Source: Streptomyces atratus (lineage in GTDB: Bacteria; Actinomycetota; Actinomycetes; Streptomycetales; Streptomycetaceae). From it: a DNA stretch of 64,000 nucleotides. Where the stretch lies: assembly GCF_900119365.1 (NCBI RefSeq), contig NZ_FPJO01000010.1, positions 124,001-188,000 on the forward strand, given 5' to 3'. Under the pieces are notes generated by a model. It worked only from the letters and a program-made list of their open reading frames with translations, made no database searches and had not been told where the DNA came from. Below are positions 44,870-55,356 of this stretch, in pieces (positions within the stretch are counted from its first letter, which is position 1; the number at the start of each line of letters is the position of its first letter). The translations under genes and the position numbers were made by a program.

Positions 44870-46269
44870 GATCGGTTCTCCTCTCGGTGCTGCGCCGTCT
44901 CCTCGACGCTCAGGGGTGTCAGCTCGTCGGGCGCGAAGTAGAAGTAGCGGCCGTACCAGTCGTGCAGGTCCGAAGCGGGGTCGTCGACGAGGACCAGGGC
45001 GATGTGCGTACCACCGTCCACGTCCGAGAGGACCGCGGTCACCCGGGCCACCTGGCCGGCGAAGAAAAGATCCTGCGCGTCTGCCCGCCGGGAGGGGTGG
45101 ACGCGGACCAGGCTGCCCTTGGCCACCCGGACCCCGTCGATCACGACCACGTCGCTCCCGGGCCGTACCGAGGCGTCGGACGCCGGGTCCCACCAGGGGG
45201 CGCCCGCGGTGTCGAAGGCGGCGGGCTCCACCTCCCGGACGCCGGCCGCCGGGCCCACGGGAGCCGCGGGCGACGGCGGGTGCGGGTCGCGCAGCAGGCC
45301 GTGCAGCCGCTGGAGGTCGGCGGGCGACATGCCGTCGCACCGGTCGATGATCTCCCGGGCCCGGGAGTCGGTGGCCCTGGCCTCCGCCTTCTCCTCCTCC
45401 GTCATGGTCATCACGCGGAGCGTCAGGATCTCGTCGATCTCGGTCGAGTCGAACAGGGCGCCGGGGCTCTGCTCGGCGACCTCCGGGTGGTCGTACAGGA
45501 TGATCGGCGCACCGAGCAGGGTGTCCGTCGTCCCCTTCGGCCCGGCCAGCACGGGCCAGCACCTGCGCTGCCGGCAACGGCCGGCGGCCGCTGCCGCCCC
45601 GGCGGGCGGTTCGAGCAGCGAGACGAACCCGGCGTCGTGGGCCCGCAGCAGCAGATGCGCGCCGATCAGCGAGGACCGGATCGCGGCGTCCTTGGTGGCC
45701 GCGGGCTCCGGATGCTCGTTGCGCACCGTCACCGAGAGGCGCACATACCCGTCGTCGACGACGGCCCGCACGCGGACCCGGACCGCCAACGGCAGCCGCC
45801 GTCGCACGATCCGGCCCACCACCACGCCCCGCGCGTCGGTCACCGGCTCGGTGTCCTCGCCGCCCGGGACCTCGTGGACGGCGTCCGCCACCTCCCCCAA
45901 CGGAAGGGCGGTCAGGACGACTTCCCGTTCGACGGCCTCGTCCCAGGACATCACCGGCACCCCGTCGACGATGAGCTGCTCGACCGGTACGTCCACCCCG
46001 TCCTCGCCCGTGCTGCGCACCTCGCGGACCTGGAGCTGGAGGAAGCGCAGATGCAAGGTGACGGCCGCCGGCCCGTCGTGCGGCGCCAGCAGGCACTGCA
46101 TCTCCATCTCCGGCTCCTCGCCGAAACTCGCCGCCGTGGCGTGCGGCGGACCGAGGACCCCGAACTGCCAGCGCGACCGGTTCTTGCGCGAGCTCGCCCG
46201 GTACGGGTAAAGGAGGTACCCCTCGTACAGGACGGCGTCGGCGATCGAACGCACCTGGTCAAGAGTCAC
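44866..46269 (-). CDS. Conserved hydrogenase-operon protein, function unknown
   Basis: This 467-residue soluble protein begins with VLYEGYLLYPYRASSRKNRSRWQFGVL and has a mid-region SLIGAHLLLRAHDAGFVSLLEPP. The last ~100 residues look like a small beta-barrel (VVVIDGVRVAKGSLVRVHPS). No catalytic motif is recognised. It is coupled by 4-bp overlaps on both sides, so it belongs to the hydrogenase unit. It is probably an accessory or structural factor. Confidence 0.75.
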   Translation of the reverse strand: MTLDQVRSIADAVLYEGYLLYPYRASSRKNRSRWQFGVLGPPHATAASFGEEPEMEMQCLLAPHDGPAAVTLHLRFLQLQVREVRSTGEDGVDVPVEQLIVDGVPVMSWDEAVEREVVLTALPLGEVADAVHEVPGGEDTEPVTDARGVVVGRIVRRRLPLAVRVRVRAVVDDGYVRLSVTVRNEHPEPAATKDAAIRSSLIGAHLLLRAHDAGFVSLLEPPAGAAAAAGRCRQRRCWPVLAGPKGTTDTLLGAPIILYDHPEVAEQSPGALFDSTEIDEILTLRVMTMTEEEKAEARATDSRAREIIDRCDGMSPADLQRLHGLLRDPHPPSPAAPVGPAAGVREVEPAAFDTAGAPWWDPASDASVRPGSDVVVIDGVRVAKGSLVRVHPSRRADAQDLFFAGQVARVTAVLSDVDGGTHIALVLVDDPASDLHDWYGRYFYFAPDELTPLSVEETAQHREENRS

Positions 46270-46907
46270 AGGACCACCTCGTCGTGCTCGGCCAGGAGGG
46301 CCTGGACCGTCTCGTCCCAGCTGATCAGCCCGCGCCGGGCCCGGAAGTCCGCGAAGCGCGCCAGCACCTCGTGGTCAAGCCGGATCCAGCCGGTGTTCGG
46401 GTAGTGCGCCGCCACCATGCGTCGCCACACCTCGACCGGCATCGGGTGCCGGGCCTCGCAGTCCCACGGCACCTGCTCGACCCCGAAGCCCTTGCTGCCG
46501 CGAGTGAAGACCGTGCCGGAGAACATCAGGGCGAGGGGCACCGAACCCTCGCCCAGGGCGTGCAGATAGCGGGAACCGATCACGTCGAAGTCGTAGGTGC
46601 AGGGCAGGGCGAGATCGACCTCGGTCGCACCGCTGAACCCCTGCACGGTGGTGTCGCAGCTCATCCACTGGAACGGCTTCAGGGTGTCCGTCCAGCGGTC
46701 CCGGCCGCCGAACAGCGCCACCAGGCCGCTCTGTTCGGCCTCGTCGTAGTGGCGCCGCTGCGGTTCGATGCGGACCTGACAGTGCAGCGCGATGGCGTGG
46801 ATCCGCCGGCCCGTCCGCTCCTCGATCCGCAGCCGCGCGGTCAGCTGCGGAGCGGCCGCGTACGGCTCGGCGACGACGTCGAGCACGGAGAACGCGAAGT
46901 CGTTCAC
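46266..46907 (-). CDS. Conserved hydrogenase-operon protein (DUF6084-like)
   Basis: The protein has 213 residues from GTG 46907. It starts FAFSVLDVVAEPYAAAPQL, contains a beta-rich core (IHAIALHCQVRIEP) and no cofactor motif. It resembles the family I know as DUF6084, found beside actinobacterial [NiFe]-hydrogenases. GTGA overlap with the preceding gene. Function unknown. Confidence 0.75.
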   Translation of the reverse strand: MNDFAFSVLDVVAEPYAAAPQLTARLRIEERTGRRIHAIALHCQVRIEPQRRHYDEAEQSGLVALFGGRDRWTDTLKPFQWMSCDTTVQGFSGATEVDLALPCTYDFDVIGSRYLHALGEGSVPLALMFSGTVFTRGSKGFGVEQVPWDCEARHPMPVEVWRRMVAAHYPNTGWIRLDHEVLARFADFRARRGLISWDETVQALLAEHDEVVL

Positions 46908-47557
46908 GGCGCCCCGATCCCCGCGGCGGGCCGGCTGCGCTCCGCCACCCGCGCGAAGAAGCCGTCCAACGCGGCACGGACCTCGGGGCCACCGTCGAAC
47001 CCGCGCCACAGCGAACGCAGTTGCCCCACCAGCTCGTAACAGGCGTCGATCGGCACCAGATGGCACGAACCATCGCTCTGTGCCGTACGCCGGATCAGCA
47101 GCGCCTCCACGTCCGGACGCAGCACGGCGAGCTCCGGGCTCGACTCGACGACGGCCGCCCAGGCGTCCAGCGGCAGCTCCGACTCGGTGGCCCCGGCGGG
47201 CCCGGGGTAGAACGCAACCATCCGGTCCTGGACGGAGTTGCGGAACAGGAAGGCGAGCCCCACGGGAATCTGCAACTCGTCCCAGGCGCGCCCGTCCACG
47301 GTCAGCCCGGCGAAGTGCAGATAGCGCTCCGGGACCGCCCGGTAGCGCAGTTCCGCCTTCTCGTCGGTGAACAGCAGATAGCAGGCCCGGCAGCCGCACA
47401 TCAGGGCGCGGCTGTCGAGGTTCACCACATGGGGGTGGCTCTCGCCGATCGGTTCCGCGCACATCTCGCAGCGCTCACCGGCGGGCGGCCTCGGCCGGTC
47501 GCGCATGAGCCGCAACAGGGTGGAGGCCGGCGAGGCGGAACGGCCGGCGGCGATCAC
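46904..47557 (-). CDS. Cys-rich hydrogenase-operon protein (DUF5947-like)
   Basis: The protein has 217 residues from GTG 47557. Near the N-terminus CEMCAEPI and CGCRACYLLF give a CxxC plus CxC-x-x-C arrangement that could hold zinc or an Fe-S cluster. It matches the family I know as DUF5947, linked to group 1h hydrogenases. GTGA overlap with the NifU/Rieske-like gene. A metal-binding or electron-transfer accessory role is inferred. Confidence 0.76.
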   Translation of the reverse strand: MIAAGRSASPASTLLRLMRDRPRPPAGERCEMCAEPIGESHPHVVNLDSRALMCGCRACYLLFTDEKAELRYRAVPERYLHFAGLTVDGRAWDELQIPVGLAFLFRNSVQDRMVAFYPGPAGATESELPLDAWAAVVESSPELAVLRPDVEALLIRRTAQSDGSCHLVPIDACYELVGQLRSLWRGFDGGPEVRAALDGFFARVAERSRPAAGIGAP

Positions 47558-48498
47558 GGTGCCACCGCCGCGGGGACCGACACCGAGACCGCGGCACCGT
47601 CCGACAGCAGGGGCAGCGGGGTCAGGTGCGCGCTGTCCCCGTCGAGGCAGACCCCGGCCCGCCGCACGTCGTAGTGCGCACGGCACCCGGCGCAGCGCAG
47701 GACCGCGTCCCCGGACCGACCGCCCAGCCGCCGTGCCAGCGCGGCACCCTCGAACGGCCGCTCGCAACGCGCGCACCGGTCCTCGAAGGCGAAGAGGTCC
47801 GTGCCGACCCGGCAGGCCACCACCCGCATCGTGCCGACACCGAACCGGGCCACGGCGCCGGACTCCAGCCCCGACAGCTCCGGCACGACCTCCCACGACG
47901 CGCCGTCGCCGGCCGTCCCGGACTCCGCGTGCAGCCGGGCGAACAGCGAGTCCACCGGTACCAGCGGCCCCGCCGCCCCGGCGTCCTCGTCGGCCGCGGT
48001 CTCGACCTCGATGGAGGTGATCTCCGGCGCCGCCGCCTCCACAGCACCCTGCACGGCCAGCTTGAGCGTGACCGAGGACGACGGGCAGCCGTCACAACTG
48101 CCCAGCAGCCTCAACCGGACGGTGCCCTCGTCGGTGACGGCGAGCAGCTCCACATCACCGCCGTGCGACCCCAGATACGGTCGTACGCTCTCCAGCGCCC
48201 GCTCGACCCGGGTCTCCACGCCGTACGGATGCAGCCCGTGCACCAGCAGGACGCCGGCCACCAGCTCGTCGTCGGCCAGGGCGGCCAGGACGTCGTCGTC
48301 CAGCCGCCCCCGCTCGTGCACAAGGCCGAGCAGCCGTTCCAGCCCGGCACCGTAGAAGTCGGCGACGAGCCGGACCAGTTCCTCGCTGCGCTCGCGGGCG
48401 ACCGCGCCGCCCGAGCTGCTGGCGGCGATCAGGGTGTCGATGCGTTCACCGGTCGTCCGCCAGTCGGGCGTGGCCGGGGACTCCTCCCGCGCCATCAC
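47554..48498 (-). CDS. NifU-domain / Rieske-like fusion protein
   Basis: This 314-residue protein has a NifU C-terminal-type domain at ~90-170 (VRLRLLGSCDGCPSSSVTLK, with its CxxC Fe-S scaffold motif) and a C-terminal Rieske-like domain at ~200-300. In the latter the metal-binding loops read CARC and CAGCRAHYD: four cysteines, where Rieske domains use Cys-x-His twice. It probably carries or donates Fe-S clusters, or passes electrons, for the adjacent hydrogenase. GTG 48498 or ATG 48495 could be the start. Confidence 0.82.
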   Translation of the reverse strand: MMAREESPATPDWRTTGERIDTLIAASSSGGAVARERSEELVRLVADFYGAGLERLLGLVHERGRLDDDVLAALADDELVAGVLLVHGLHPYGVETRVERALESVRPYLGSHGGDVELLAVTDEGTVRLRLLGSCDGCPSSSVTLKLAVQGAVEAAAPEITSIEVETAADEDAGAAGPLVPVDSLFARLHAESGTAGDGASWEVVPELSGLESGAVARFGVGTMRVVACRVGTDLFAFEDRCARCERPFEGAALARRLGGRSGDAVLRCAGCRAHYDVRRAGVCLDGDSAHLTPLPLLSDGAAVSVSVPAAVAP

Positions 48499-50288
48499 TC
48501 ACTGCCCGCGGACTGGGTGGGGGAGTGCAGGAGTTCCAGCTTCTTGCCCTCGCCGAGATACATGTGCACTCCGCAGGGCAGACAGGGGTCGAAGCTGCGC
48601 ACCGTGCGCATGATGTCGATGCCCTTGAAGTGCTCCCGGTCGTTCTCCTCGAAGATCGGCTGGCCCTGCACGGCGTCCTCGTAGGGGCCGGGCGTGCCGT
48701 AGGTGTCGCGGGGGCTGGCGTTCCACGGAGTCGGCGGGTACGGGTGGTAGTTGGCGATCTTGCCGTCCCGGATCACCATGTGATGGGAGAGGACACCGCG
48801 GACCGCCTCGGTGAACCCGCAGCCCACGCCCTCCTCGGGCACCTCGAACTTCTCCCAGGTCTTGGTGTTCCCCGAGCGGATCTCCCCGAGCGCCTTCTCC
48901 GCGAAGTGAAGCGCGCAGGCGGCCGCGTAGGCCTGGAAGTAGCTGCGAGCCCGGTTGCGTTCGATGGTGTTGCTCCACTTCGGGACGTGCCACTCCAGCT
49001 CCACCGGCCCCTTGAGGGCGGTCTTGGGGAGGTTGATCTTCACGCTGTGGCCGGTGGCCCGGACGTAGCCGATGTCGACCAGACCGGCCAGCGCGGTGGT
49101 CCACAGCCGCGCGAGCGGCCCGCCGCCCGTGTCGAGCGCCAGGTAGTCCTTGCCGTCGAACCACCGGGGTGACATGACCCAGCTGTACTTGTCGTCCAGG
49201 TCCCGCTTCTGCGGCTGCGGGTTGGTGTGCTGGTTCCACGGGTGGCGCCGGTCGACCGGATTGCCGAGCGGGTCGTGGGAGACGAAGGTCTCCTGCTCGT
49301 CCCAGTCGTTGTAGTACGACGAACCGAGCAGGATCCGGATGCCGAGGTTGATCTTCACCAGGTCGGTGGTGACCAGCTTCCCGTCGACGACGACACCGGG
49401 GGTGACGTACATCTTCCGACCCCAGTCGGTCATGTCCTTGTACTCGAAGTTGCAGTGCTCCGGGTCCTGGAAGGATCCCCAGCAGCCCAGCAGGATGCGG
49501 CGGTTGCCGACCTGCTCGTACCCCGGCAGGGCTTCGTAGAAGAAGTCGAAGAGATCGTCGTGCATCGGCACGACCTTCTTCATGAACTCGATGTACCGCT
49601 GGAGGCGGGTGATGTAGTCCGTCATCAGCTGGATGGTCGCCACGGTGCCGACCCCGCCGGGATAGAGCGTGGAGGGGTGGACGTGCCGGCCCTCCATCAG
49701 ACAGAACATCTCCCGGGTCATCCGGCTGACCTGGAGCGCCTCGCGGTAGAACTCGCCGGTGAACGGGTTCAGCGATCGCATGATGTCGCCGATCGTCCTG
49801 TACCCGTGCGCGTCGGCGTGCGGGGAGGGGGTGCGGTTGGCCTGTTCCAGTACCCCGGGGTTGGTCTCCGCGACCATCTTCTCGCAGTAGTCGACCCCGA
49901 CCAGGTTCTCCTGGAAGATGTTGTGGTCGAACATGTACTCCGCGGCCTCGCCGAGATTCACGATCCATTCGCCGAGGTGCGGCGGCTTCACTCCGTACGC
50001 CATGTTCTGCGTGTAACAGGAACATGTGGCGTGGTTGTCACCGCAGATTCCGCAGATGCGACTCGTGATGAAGTGCGCGTCCCGCGGGTCCTTTCCCTTC
50101 ATGAAGACCGAATAGCCGCGGAAGATGGAGCTGGTGCTGTGGCACTCGGCCACCACCTTCTGTTTGAAGTCGATCTTCGTGTAGATACCCAGGCTGCCGA
50201 CGATCCGGGTAATGGGATCCCACGCCATTTCGACCAGGTCGTTCTTGCCCTGGCCGCCTCCGGCACCTCTGTGCTGTGTCGCGGTCAT
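48495..50288 (-). CDS. [NiFe]-hydrogenase large subunit (group 1h, high-affinity type)
   Basis: The protein has 597 residues. It binds the Ni-Fe centre with C79/C82 in RICGICGDNH and C569/C572 in DPCLPCGVH. A 22-residue tail after H575 is the expected substrate of the maturation protease. There is no twin-arginine signal here. With the small subunit it oxidises H2 in air, probably down to atmospheric levels, feeding the respiratory chain. The operon content matches the actinobacterial group 1h type. Confidence 0.95.
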   Translation of the reverse strand: MTATQHRGAGGGQGKNDLVEMAWDPITRIVGSLGIYTKIDFKQKVVAECHSTSSIFRGYSVFMKGKDPRDAHFITSRICGICGDNHATCSCYTQNMAYGVKPPHLGEWIVNLGEAAEYMFDHNIFQENLVGVDYCEKMVAETNPGVLEQANRTPSPHADAHGYRTIGDIMRSLNPFTGEFYREALQVSRMTREMFCLMEGRHVHPSTLYPGGVGTVATIQLMTDYITRLQRYIEFMKKVVPMHDDLFDFFYEALPGYEQVGNRRILLGCWGSFQDPEHCNFEYKDMTDWGRKMYVTPGVVVDGKLVTTDLVKINLGIRILLGSSYYNDWDEQETFVSHDPLGNPVDRRHPWNQHTNPQPQKRDLDDKYSWVMSPRWFDGKDYLALDTGGGPLARLWTTALAGLVDIGYVRATGHSVKINLPKTALKGPVELEWHVPKWSNTIERNRARSYFQAYAAACALHFAEKALGEIRSGNTKTWEKFEVPEEGVGCGFTEAVRGVLSHHMVIRDGKIANYHPYPPTPWNASPRDTYGTPGPYEDAVQGQPIFEENDREHFKGIDIMRTVRSFDPCLPCGVHMYLGEGKKLELLHSPTQSAGSE

Positions 50289-50333
50289 TGGCCGCCTCTT
50301 CCTTCTGTCCGTTGCGGTGATGTATGTGGTCGC

Positions 50334-51389
<1,056 letters not shown>

Positions 51390-51648
51390 GGCAGTGCCGC
51401 CTTTCAGGATGACGGCCTACCGGCCGTCGGCCCCCACAGGTGGGTATGCGCACATTGCTACCATCACGCCTCGATTCGCGGGCACCGGCAACAGGGGAAT
51501 TCGCCGCACCGCCCCGTCACCGGGGTCCGAATGACGGCATGCGGTCGGCCGCTCGGGTGATCCGGGCGGGGGACCGGTCCCGTCGGACGGCGCCACGGTC
51601 CTCCCGTGGCCCTACGGTCGGAGCCACCCGCGGAAGGACGAGGCACCG
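51390..51648. promoter_or_regulatory. Divergent promoter region of hydrogenase structural genes and hypAB
   Basis: The 259 bp between the small-subunit gene and hypA contain no gene. They must hold promoters in both directions. A slightly A/T-richer patch lies at 51445-51480. No clear operator or sigma-factor box is recognised. Confidence 0.55.
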
Positions 51649-51978
51649 GTGCACGAGCTGGCCATCACACAGAGCGTCGTCGACTCGGTGTGCGAACGCG
51701 CCGGGGGGCGTCCGGTCCGATCGGTCCGCGTCCGCGTCGGCGTGCTCACGGCCGTGGTGCCCGACTCGATGCGGTTCTGCTTCGGCCTGGTCACGGAGGG
51801 AACCGCCGCCGAGGGCGCGCAGCTGGAGATCGACCAGCCGCCCGGCGCCGGCCGCTGCCGCACCTGTGCCGTCGAATTCACCTTGACCGACCTGATTCTG
51901 CTGTGTCCCTGCGGCAGCGCGGATGTGGAGATCACATCGGGACAGGAACTGCAGATCGTCTCCATGGAAGTGGGCTGA
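51649..51978 (+). CDS. hypA: HypA, nickel chaperone
   Basis: The protein has 109 residues with the invariant MHELAIT start (His2 binds nickel) and a zinc site formed by CRTC and CPCGS. It delivers nickel with HypB to the hydrogenase large subunit. Three bp separate it from hypB. Confidence 0.95.
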   Translation: MHELAITQSVVDSVCERAGGRPVRSVRVRVGVLTAVVPDSMRFCFGLVTEGTAAEGAQLEIDQPPGAGRCRTCAVEFTLTDLILLCPCGSADVEITSGQELQIVSMEVG

Positions 51979-51981
51979 ACC

Positions 51982-52773
51982 ATGTGCGGTACCTGCGGCT
52001 GTGCCGAGGAGTCCGGCGGGACCAGGATCGTGATGCTGCGGGAGGACGGTGCACCGGACCACGGACATCCGCATCCGCATCCGGGCGCGCACCCTCATCC
52101 GCACGAGCGTCGTCAGCCGAGTGGAGCCGGTGAGACCGTCACCATCGAGCAGAAGGTACTCGCCAAGAACGACCTGCTCGCGGAGCGCAACCGGAGGTGG
52201 ATGACCGACCGCGGCGTCGTGGCCGTGAACGTGATGAGCTCGCCGGGCGCAGGCAAGACGACCCTGTTGGAACGCGCCGTCACCGACCTCGGCGGCCGTC
52301 GGCCGGTGGCCGTCGTCGAGGGCGATCAGGAGACTAGGCTCGACGCCGACCGGATCAGGCGTACGGGCTGCGCCGTGGTGCAGGTGAACACGGGGGCGGG
52401 GTGCCACCTGGACGCGGAGATGATGCGGGACGCCCTCACGGCGCTGTCCCCGGCCGAGGGTTCGCTGCTCATGGTGGAGAACGTCGGGAACCTGGTGTGT
52501 CCCGCCCTGTTCGACCTGGGGGAGCGCAGCAAGGTCGTGATCATCTCGGTCACCGAGGGCACGGACAAGCCGTTGAAGTACCCGTACATGTTCGCCGCCG
52601 CCGACCTGATCCTGATCAACAAGTCCGATCTGCTGCCCTATGTCGACTTCGACGTGGAGCAGTGCGTCCGGCACGCGCGCTCGGTGAACCCGGACGTGCG
52701 CGTGCTGACGGTCTCCGCGACCACCGGCGAGGGCCTGGCCCACTGGTACGACTGGCTGGCGGAGCAGCGGTAG
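51982..52773 (+). CDS. hypB: HypB, nickel-inserting GTPase
   Basis: The protein has 263 residues. The N-terminus has MCGTCGC (high-affinity nickel motif) and a His-rich run (~residues 26-42) for nickel storage. The GTPase domain has SSPGAGKTTLLE (P-loop), VVEGDQET and NKSDLLPY (guanine recognition). It powers nickel transfer together with HypA. Confidence 0.96.
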   Translation: MCGTCGCAEESGGTRIVMLREDGAPDHGHPHPHPGAHPHPHERRQPSGAGETVTIEQKVLAKNDLLAERNRRWMTDRGVVAVNVMSSPGAGKTTLLERAVTDLGGRRPVAVVEGDQETRLDADRIRRTGCAVVQVNTGAGCHLDAEMMRDALTALSPAEGSLLMVENVGNLVCPALFDLGERSKVVIISVTEGTDKPLKYPYMFAAADLILINKSDLLPYVDFDVEQCVRHARSVNPDVRVLTVSATTGEGLAHWYDWLAEQR

Positions 52774-52796
52774 CCGCTCCGCCGGCCGCACCGCGG

Positions 52797-54482
52797 TCAG
52801 TCCCGGGGGACCGGGGGTTGCGGGACCCCGGTGCCGGGCGCGGGGCGCTCCTTGCGGACGAAGGCCCGGCGCAGCCCGTGGTACGGGTGGTGCGGGTCCG
52901 CGAAGATGCGGTGCATGCGGGCGAGTTCGGCCTCCCGGTACGGGGCCAGGTCGACCCGGTCCCGCTCCTCCTTCTTCGCGTGGATCCGGGACTGCGTCGC
53001 GGGCAGGGCCGTCAGGCGGGTCGCCAGGGCGCCGACTTCGGAGTCGAACGACCGAGGGGCGCACGGGATCACCCTGTCGACCAGCCCGAGCCGGTGGGCC
53101 GCGGTGGAGCTGACCGGCAGGGCGTCCCGCATGAGCCGGCCGGCCGCCGCCGCACCCACCCGCCGCGGCAGCGTGTACGTCCAGTACTCCGATCCGTACA
53201 GCCCCATCAGGCGATAGTGCGGATTGAACACCGCGCCCGCCCTGCACCACACCTCGTCGGCGGCGAGGGCCAGCATCACCCCGCCCGCTGCGGCGTTCCC
53301 GGCCAGGGCGGCGACGACGAGCCGGTCCGTGGTGGTCAGCACCGCCTCCACCAGGTCGTCCATGGCATTGATGTTGGCCCAGGACTCGGCGCCGGGATCG
53401 GCCGCCGCCTCGATCACGTTGAGGTGGATGCCGTTGGAGAAGAAGTCCCGGCCTCCGCCGACGACCAGCACCGAGGTGGGCCGGGAGCAGGCGAACCGGT
53501 AGGCGCGCAGCAGGCGTCGGCACTGCGCCGTGCTCATCGCTCCGCCACGGAACGAGAACGACAGGAAGCCGGTCCCGGCCTCCTCCCGGTAGCCGATCTC
53601 GGACCAGGTGTCGTCGTCCCCGGTCCGGTGCACCGGAGCCGGCCGCTCGGGCACGGCGGACAGCCGCCCGGCCAGCGCCGAGGTGGCGGGGAGCTTGAAG
53701 GTGGCCGGGCCGCCCGGCGCCCGCCGCGGCCGCAGCTCGGGGATCCACACCGCGCCGTCGGTGGTCGCCCGGCAGATCGCGCCGTCCCGGGTGGCCACCA
53801 CATCCCCCGGACGCCCGCCCAGCCGGGACTCGGGGTACCCGCCGTGCAGGAACCACTCGCCGCCCAGCAACTCGTCGAGCACACCGGGCTGGGAGTCCGC
53901 CGCCCTGAGCTTACGGACCACTGTCGCGGTGGAGTCCGACTGCCAGTCGATGCGACGCAGCGACTGCCGGAACAGGGGGCGGCAGCCTTCGCCGGCGCCG
54001 GAGGCCTGCGGCACCGGGGTGTACGTCCCCGACGTGAAACGTCCGACCGCCACGAGCACCGCCTCCACGGCGGCGTCCGAGATCTCGTTGCGGTACAGGT
54101 CGCTCTTGCCCGCAGGGGGCAGCGGACAGGTCACGGACGCCCAGACGTCGCCCGCGTCCATCTCCGCGTTCGCCTGAAGTACGGTGACGCCCCAGCGGTC
54201 CGCTCCCTCGTGGACGGCCCAGTCCAGGGAAGAGGGCCCGCGGTCGCCGACCGGCCCCGGATGGACGACGAGACAGGTGTGGACCGACCAGACGTCCCTC
54301 GGAATCGCGGTCTTCAGGTACGGCGCCACAACAAGGTCCGGACACTCCCGGCGAACGGCTTCCCGGACCGGGCCCTCCTCGTGTGCGAGCTGCACGGCAA
54401 CGGAGTGCCCGTGGTCCCTCAGCTCCGCCTGGACACGTTGGGTGAGGCTGTTGAAGGCGCTTGCGACAAGCAGGATGTGCAC
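52797..54482 (-). CDS. hypX: HypX/HoxX, CO-ligand synthase for aerobic hydrogenase
   Basis: The 561-residue protein has an N-terminal formyltransferase-like domain (HPGPVGDRGPSSLDWA around residues 74-90) and a C-terminal enoyl-CoA hydratase-like domain (VVAALAGNAAAGGVMLALAADEVW). HypX makes the CO ligand of the Ni-Fe site from a formyl group when oxygen is present. It converges with hypAB. Its presence supports a hydrogenase matured in air. Confidence 0.9.
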   Translation of the reverse strand: MHILLVASAFNSLTQRVQAELRDHGHSVAVQLAHEEGPVREAVRRECPDLVVAPYLKTAIPRDVWSVHTCLVVHPGPVGDRGPSSLDWAVHEGADRWGVTVLQANAEMDAGDVWASVTCPLPPAGKSDLYRNEISDAAVEAVLVAVGRFTSGTYTPVPQASGAGEGCRPLFRQSLRRIDWQSDSTATVVRKLRAADSQPGVLDELLGGEWFLHGGYPESRLGGRPGDVVATRDGAICRATTDGAVWIPELRPRRAPGGPATFKLPATSALAGRLSAVPERPAPVHRTGDDDTWSEIGYREEAGTGFLSFSFRGGAMSTAQCRRLLRAYRFACSRPTSVLVVGGGRDFFSNGIHLNVIEAAADPGAESWANINAMDDLVEAVLTTTDRLVVAALAGNAAAGGVMLALAADEVWCRAGAVFNPHYRLMGLYGSEYWTYTLPRRVGAAAAGRLMRDALPVSSTAAHRLGLVDRVIPCAPRSFDSEVGALATRLTALPATQSRIHAKKEERDRVDLAPYREAELARMHRIFADPHHPYHGLRRAFVRKERPAPGTGVPQPPVPRD

Positions 54483-54747
54483 GGCGATCTCCCGGTGGCT
54501 GCGGTCCGTCCTGATCGAGCGTGAGCGTGGACGCCTGCTCGGCGGAACTCACTCGGCGGGAACATGCCGGGAATTCACCCGAAGCACACAGCGAACGGTG
54601 AGCCGACGCGCGATTTCGCTCGCGAGGCACAGGCCAAGTGCTGTGGCAGGTGAGCTGTGGTCGTCGGCGGTGCCGTCGAGGGTGAAGTGCGTCGTGCTCG
54701 CGCCTGCGAACGTACGATCGCTGTGCGGGCGGACCTGGGAGGGCACA

Positions 54748-55356
54748 ATGGAACATTTCGAGGGCTTCGACGTAGCCGGGTTCTGGGACGATTCGGCGTA
54801 CGCGCTGAAGGAGTACGTGGAGGAGAACCCACCCACGCAGGAGCTGATCGCGTCGGTGGAGGAGGAGCTCGGTGGATACCGGCTGCCCGACTCGTACATC
54901 GCGCTGATGACCGCGCACAACGGCGGCGTTCCCAACCGGGACCACTTCCCCATGGCCGAGCCGACCTCCTGGGCCGACGACCACATCGTGATCACCGGCA
55001 TCAGAGGCATCGGACGGACAAGGCCGCAGTCGCTCGGCGGTGAGTTCGGTAGCCGGTTCTGGACCGACATGTGGGAGTACCCCGACATCGGTGTGTACTT
55101 CGCCGACACACCATCGGCCGGCCACGACATGCTCGCCCTCGACTACCGCGCGTGCGGCAGGGACGGCGAGCCGGCCGTGGTCCACGTCGACCAGGAGGGC
55201 GACTTCGCCATCACCTCGGTCGCGGAGAACTTCGAGGCTTTCGTCACGGGGCTGGTCGACGAGTCCGTCTACGACACCTCGGAGGAGGACCGGATCGACG
55301 CCCTGGCCACGGTGCGTGAGGGCGTATCTCCGAGACCGCCGGCGGCTGTCGCATGA
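54748..55356 (+). CDS. SMI1/KNR4-family protein
   Basis: The protein has 202 residues from ATG 54748, chosen for the GGGAGGG site just upstream; a longer frame exists but lacks one. SUKH/SMI1 features are visible: IASVEEELGGYRLPDSYIALMTAHNGG near the N-terminus and an acidic C-terminal half with IGVYFADTPSAGHDM. In bacteria this fold often serves as an immunity protein to toxins, but no toxin gene is adjacent. It lies between the hydrogenase and siderophore regions and may be unrelated to both. Confidence 0.8.
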   Translation: MEHFEGFDVAGFWDDSAYALKEYVEENPPTQELIASVEEELGGYRLPDSYIALMTAHNGGVPNRDHFPMAEPTSWADDHIVITGIRGIGRTRPQSLGGEFGSRFWTDMWEYPDIGVYFADTPSAGHDMLALDYRACGRDGEPAVVHVDQEGDFAITSVAENFEAFVTGLVDESVYDTSEEDRIDALATVREGVSPRPPAAVA

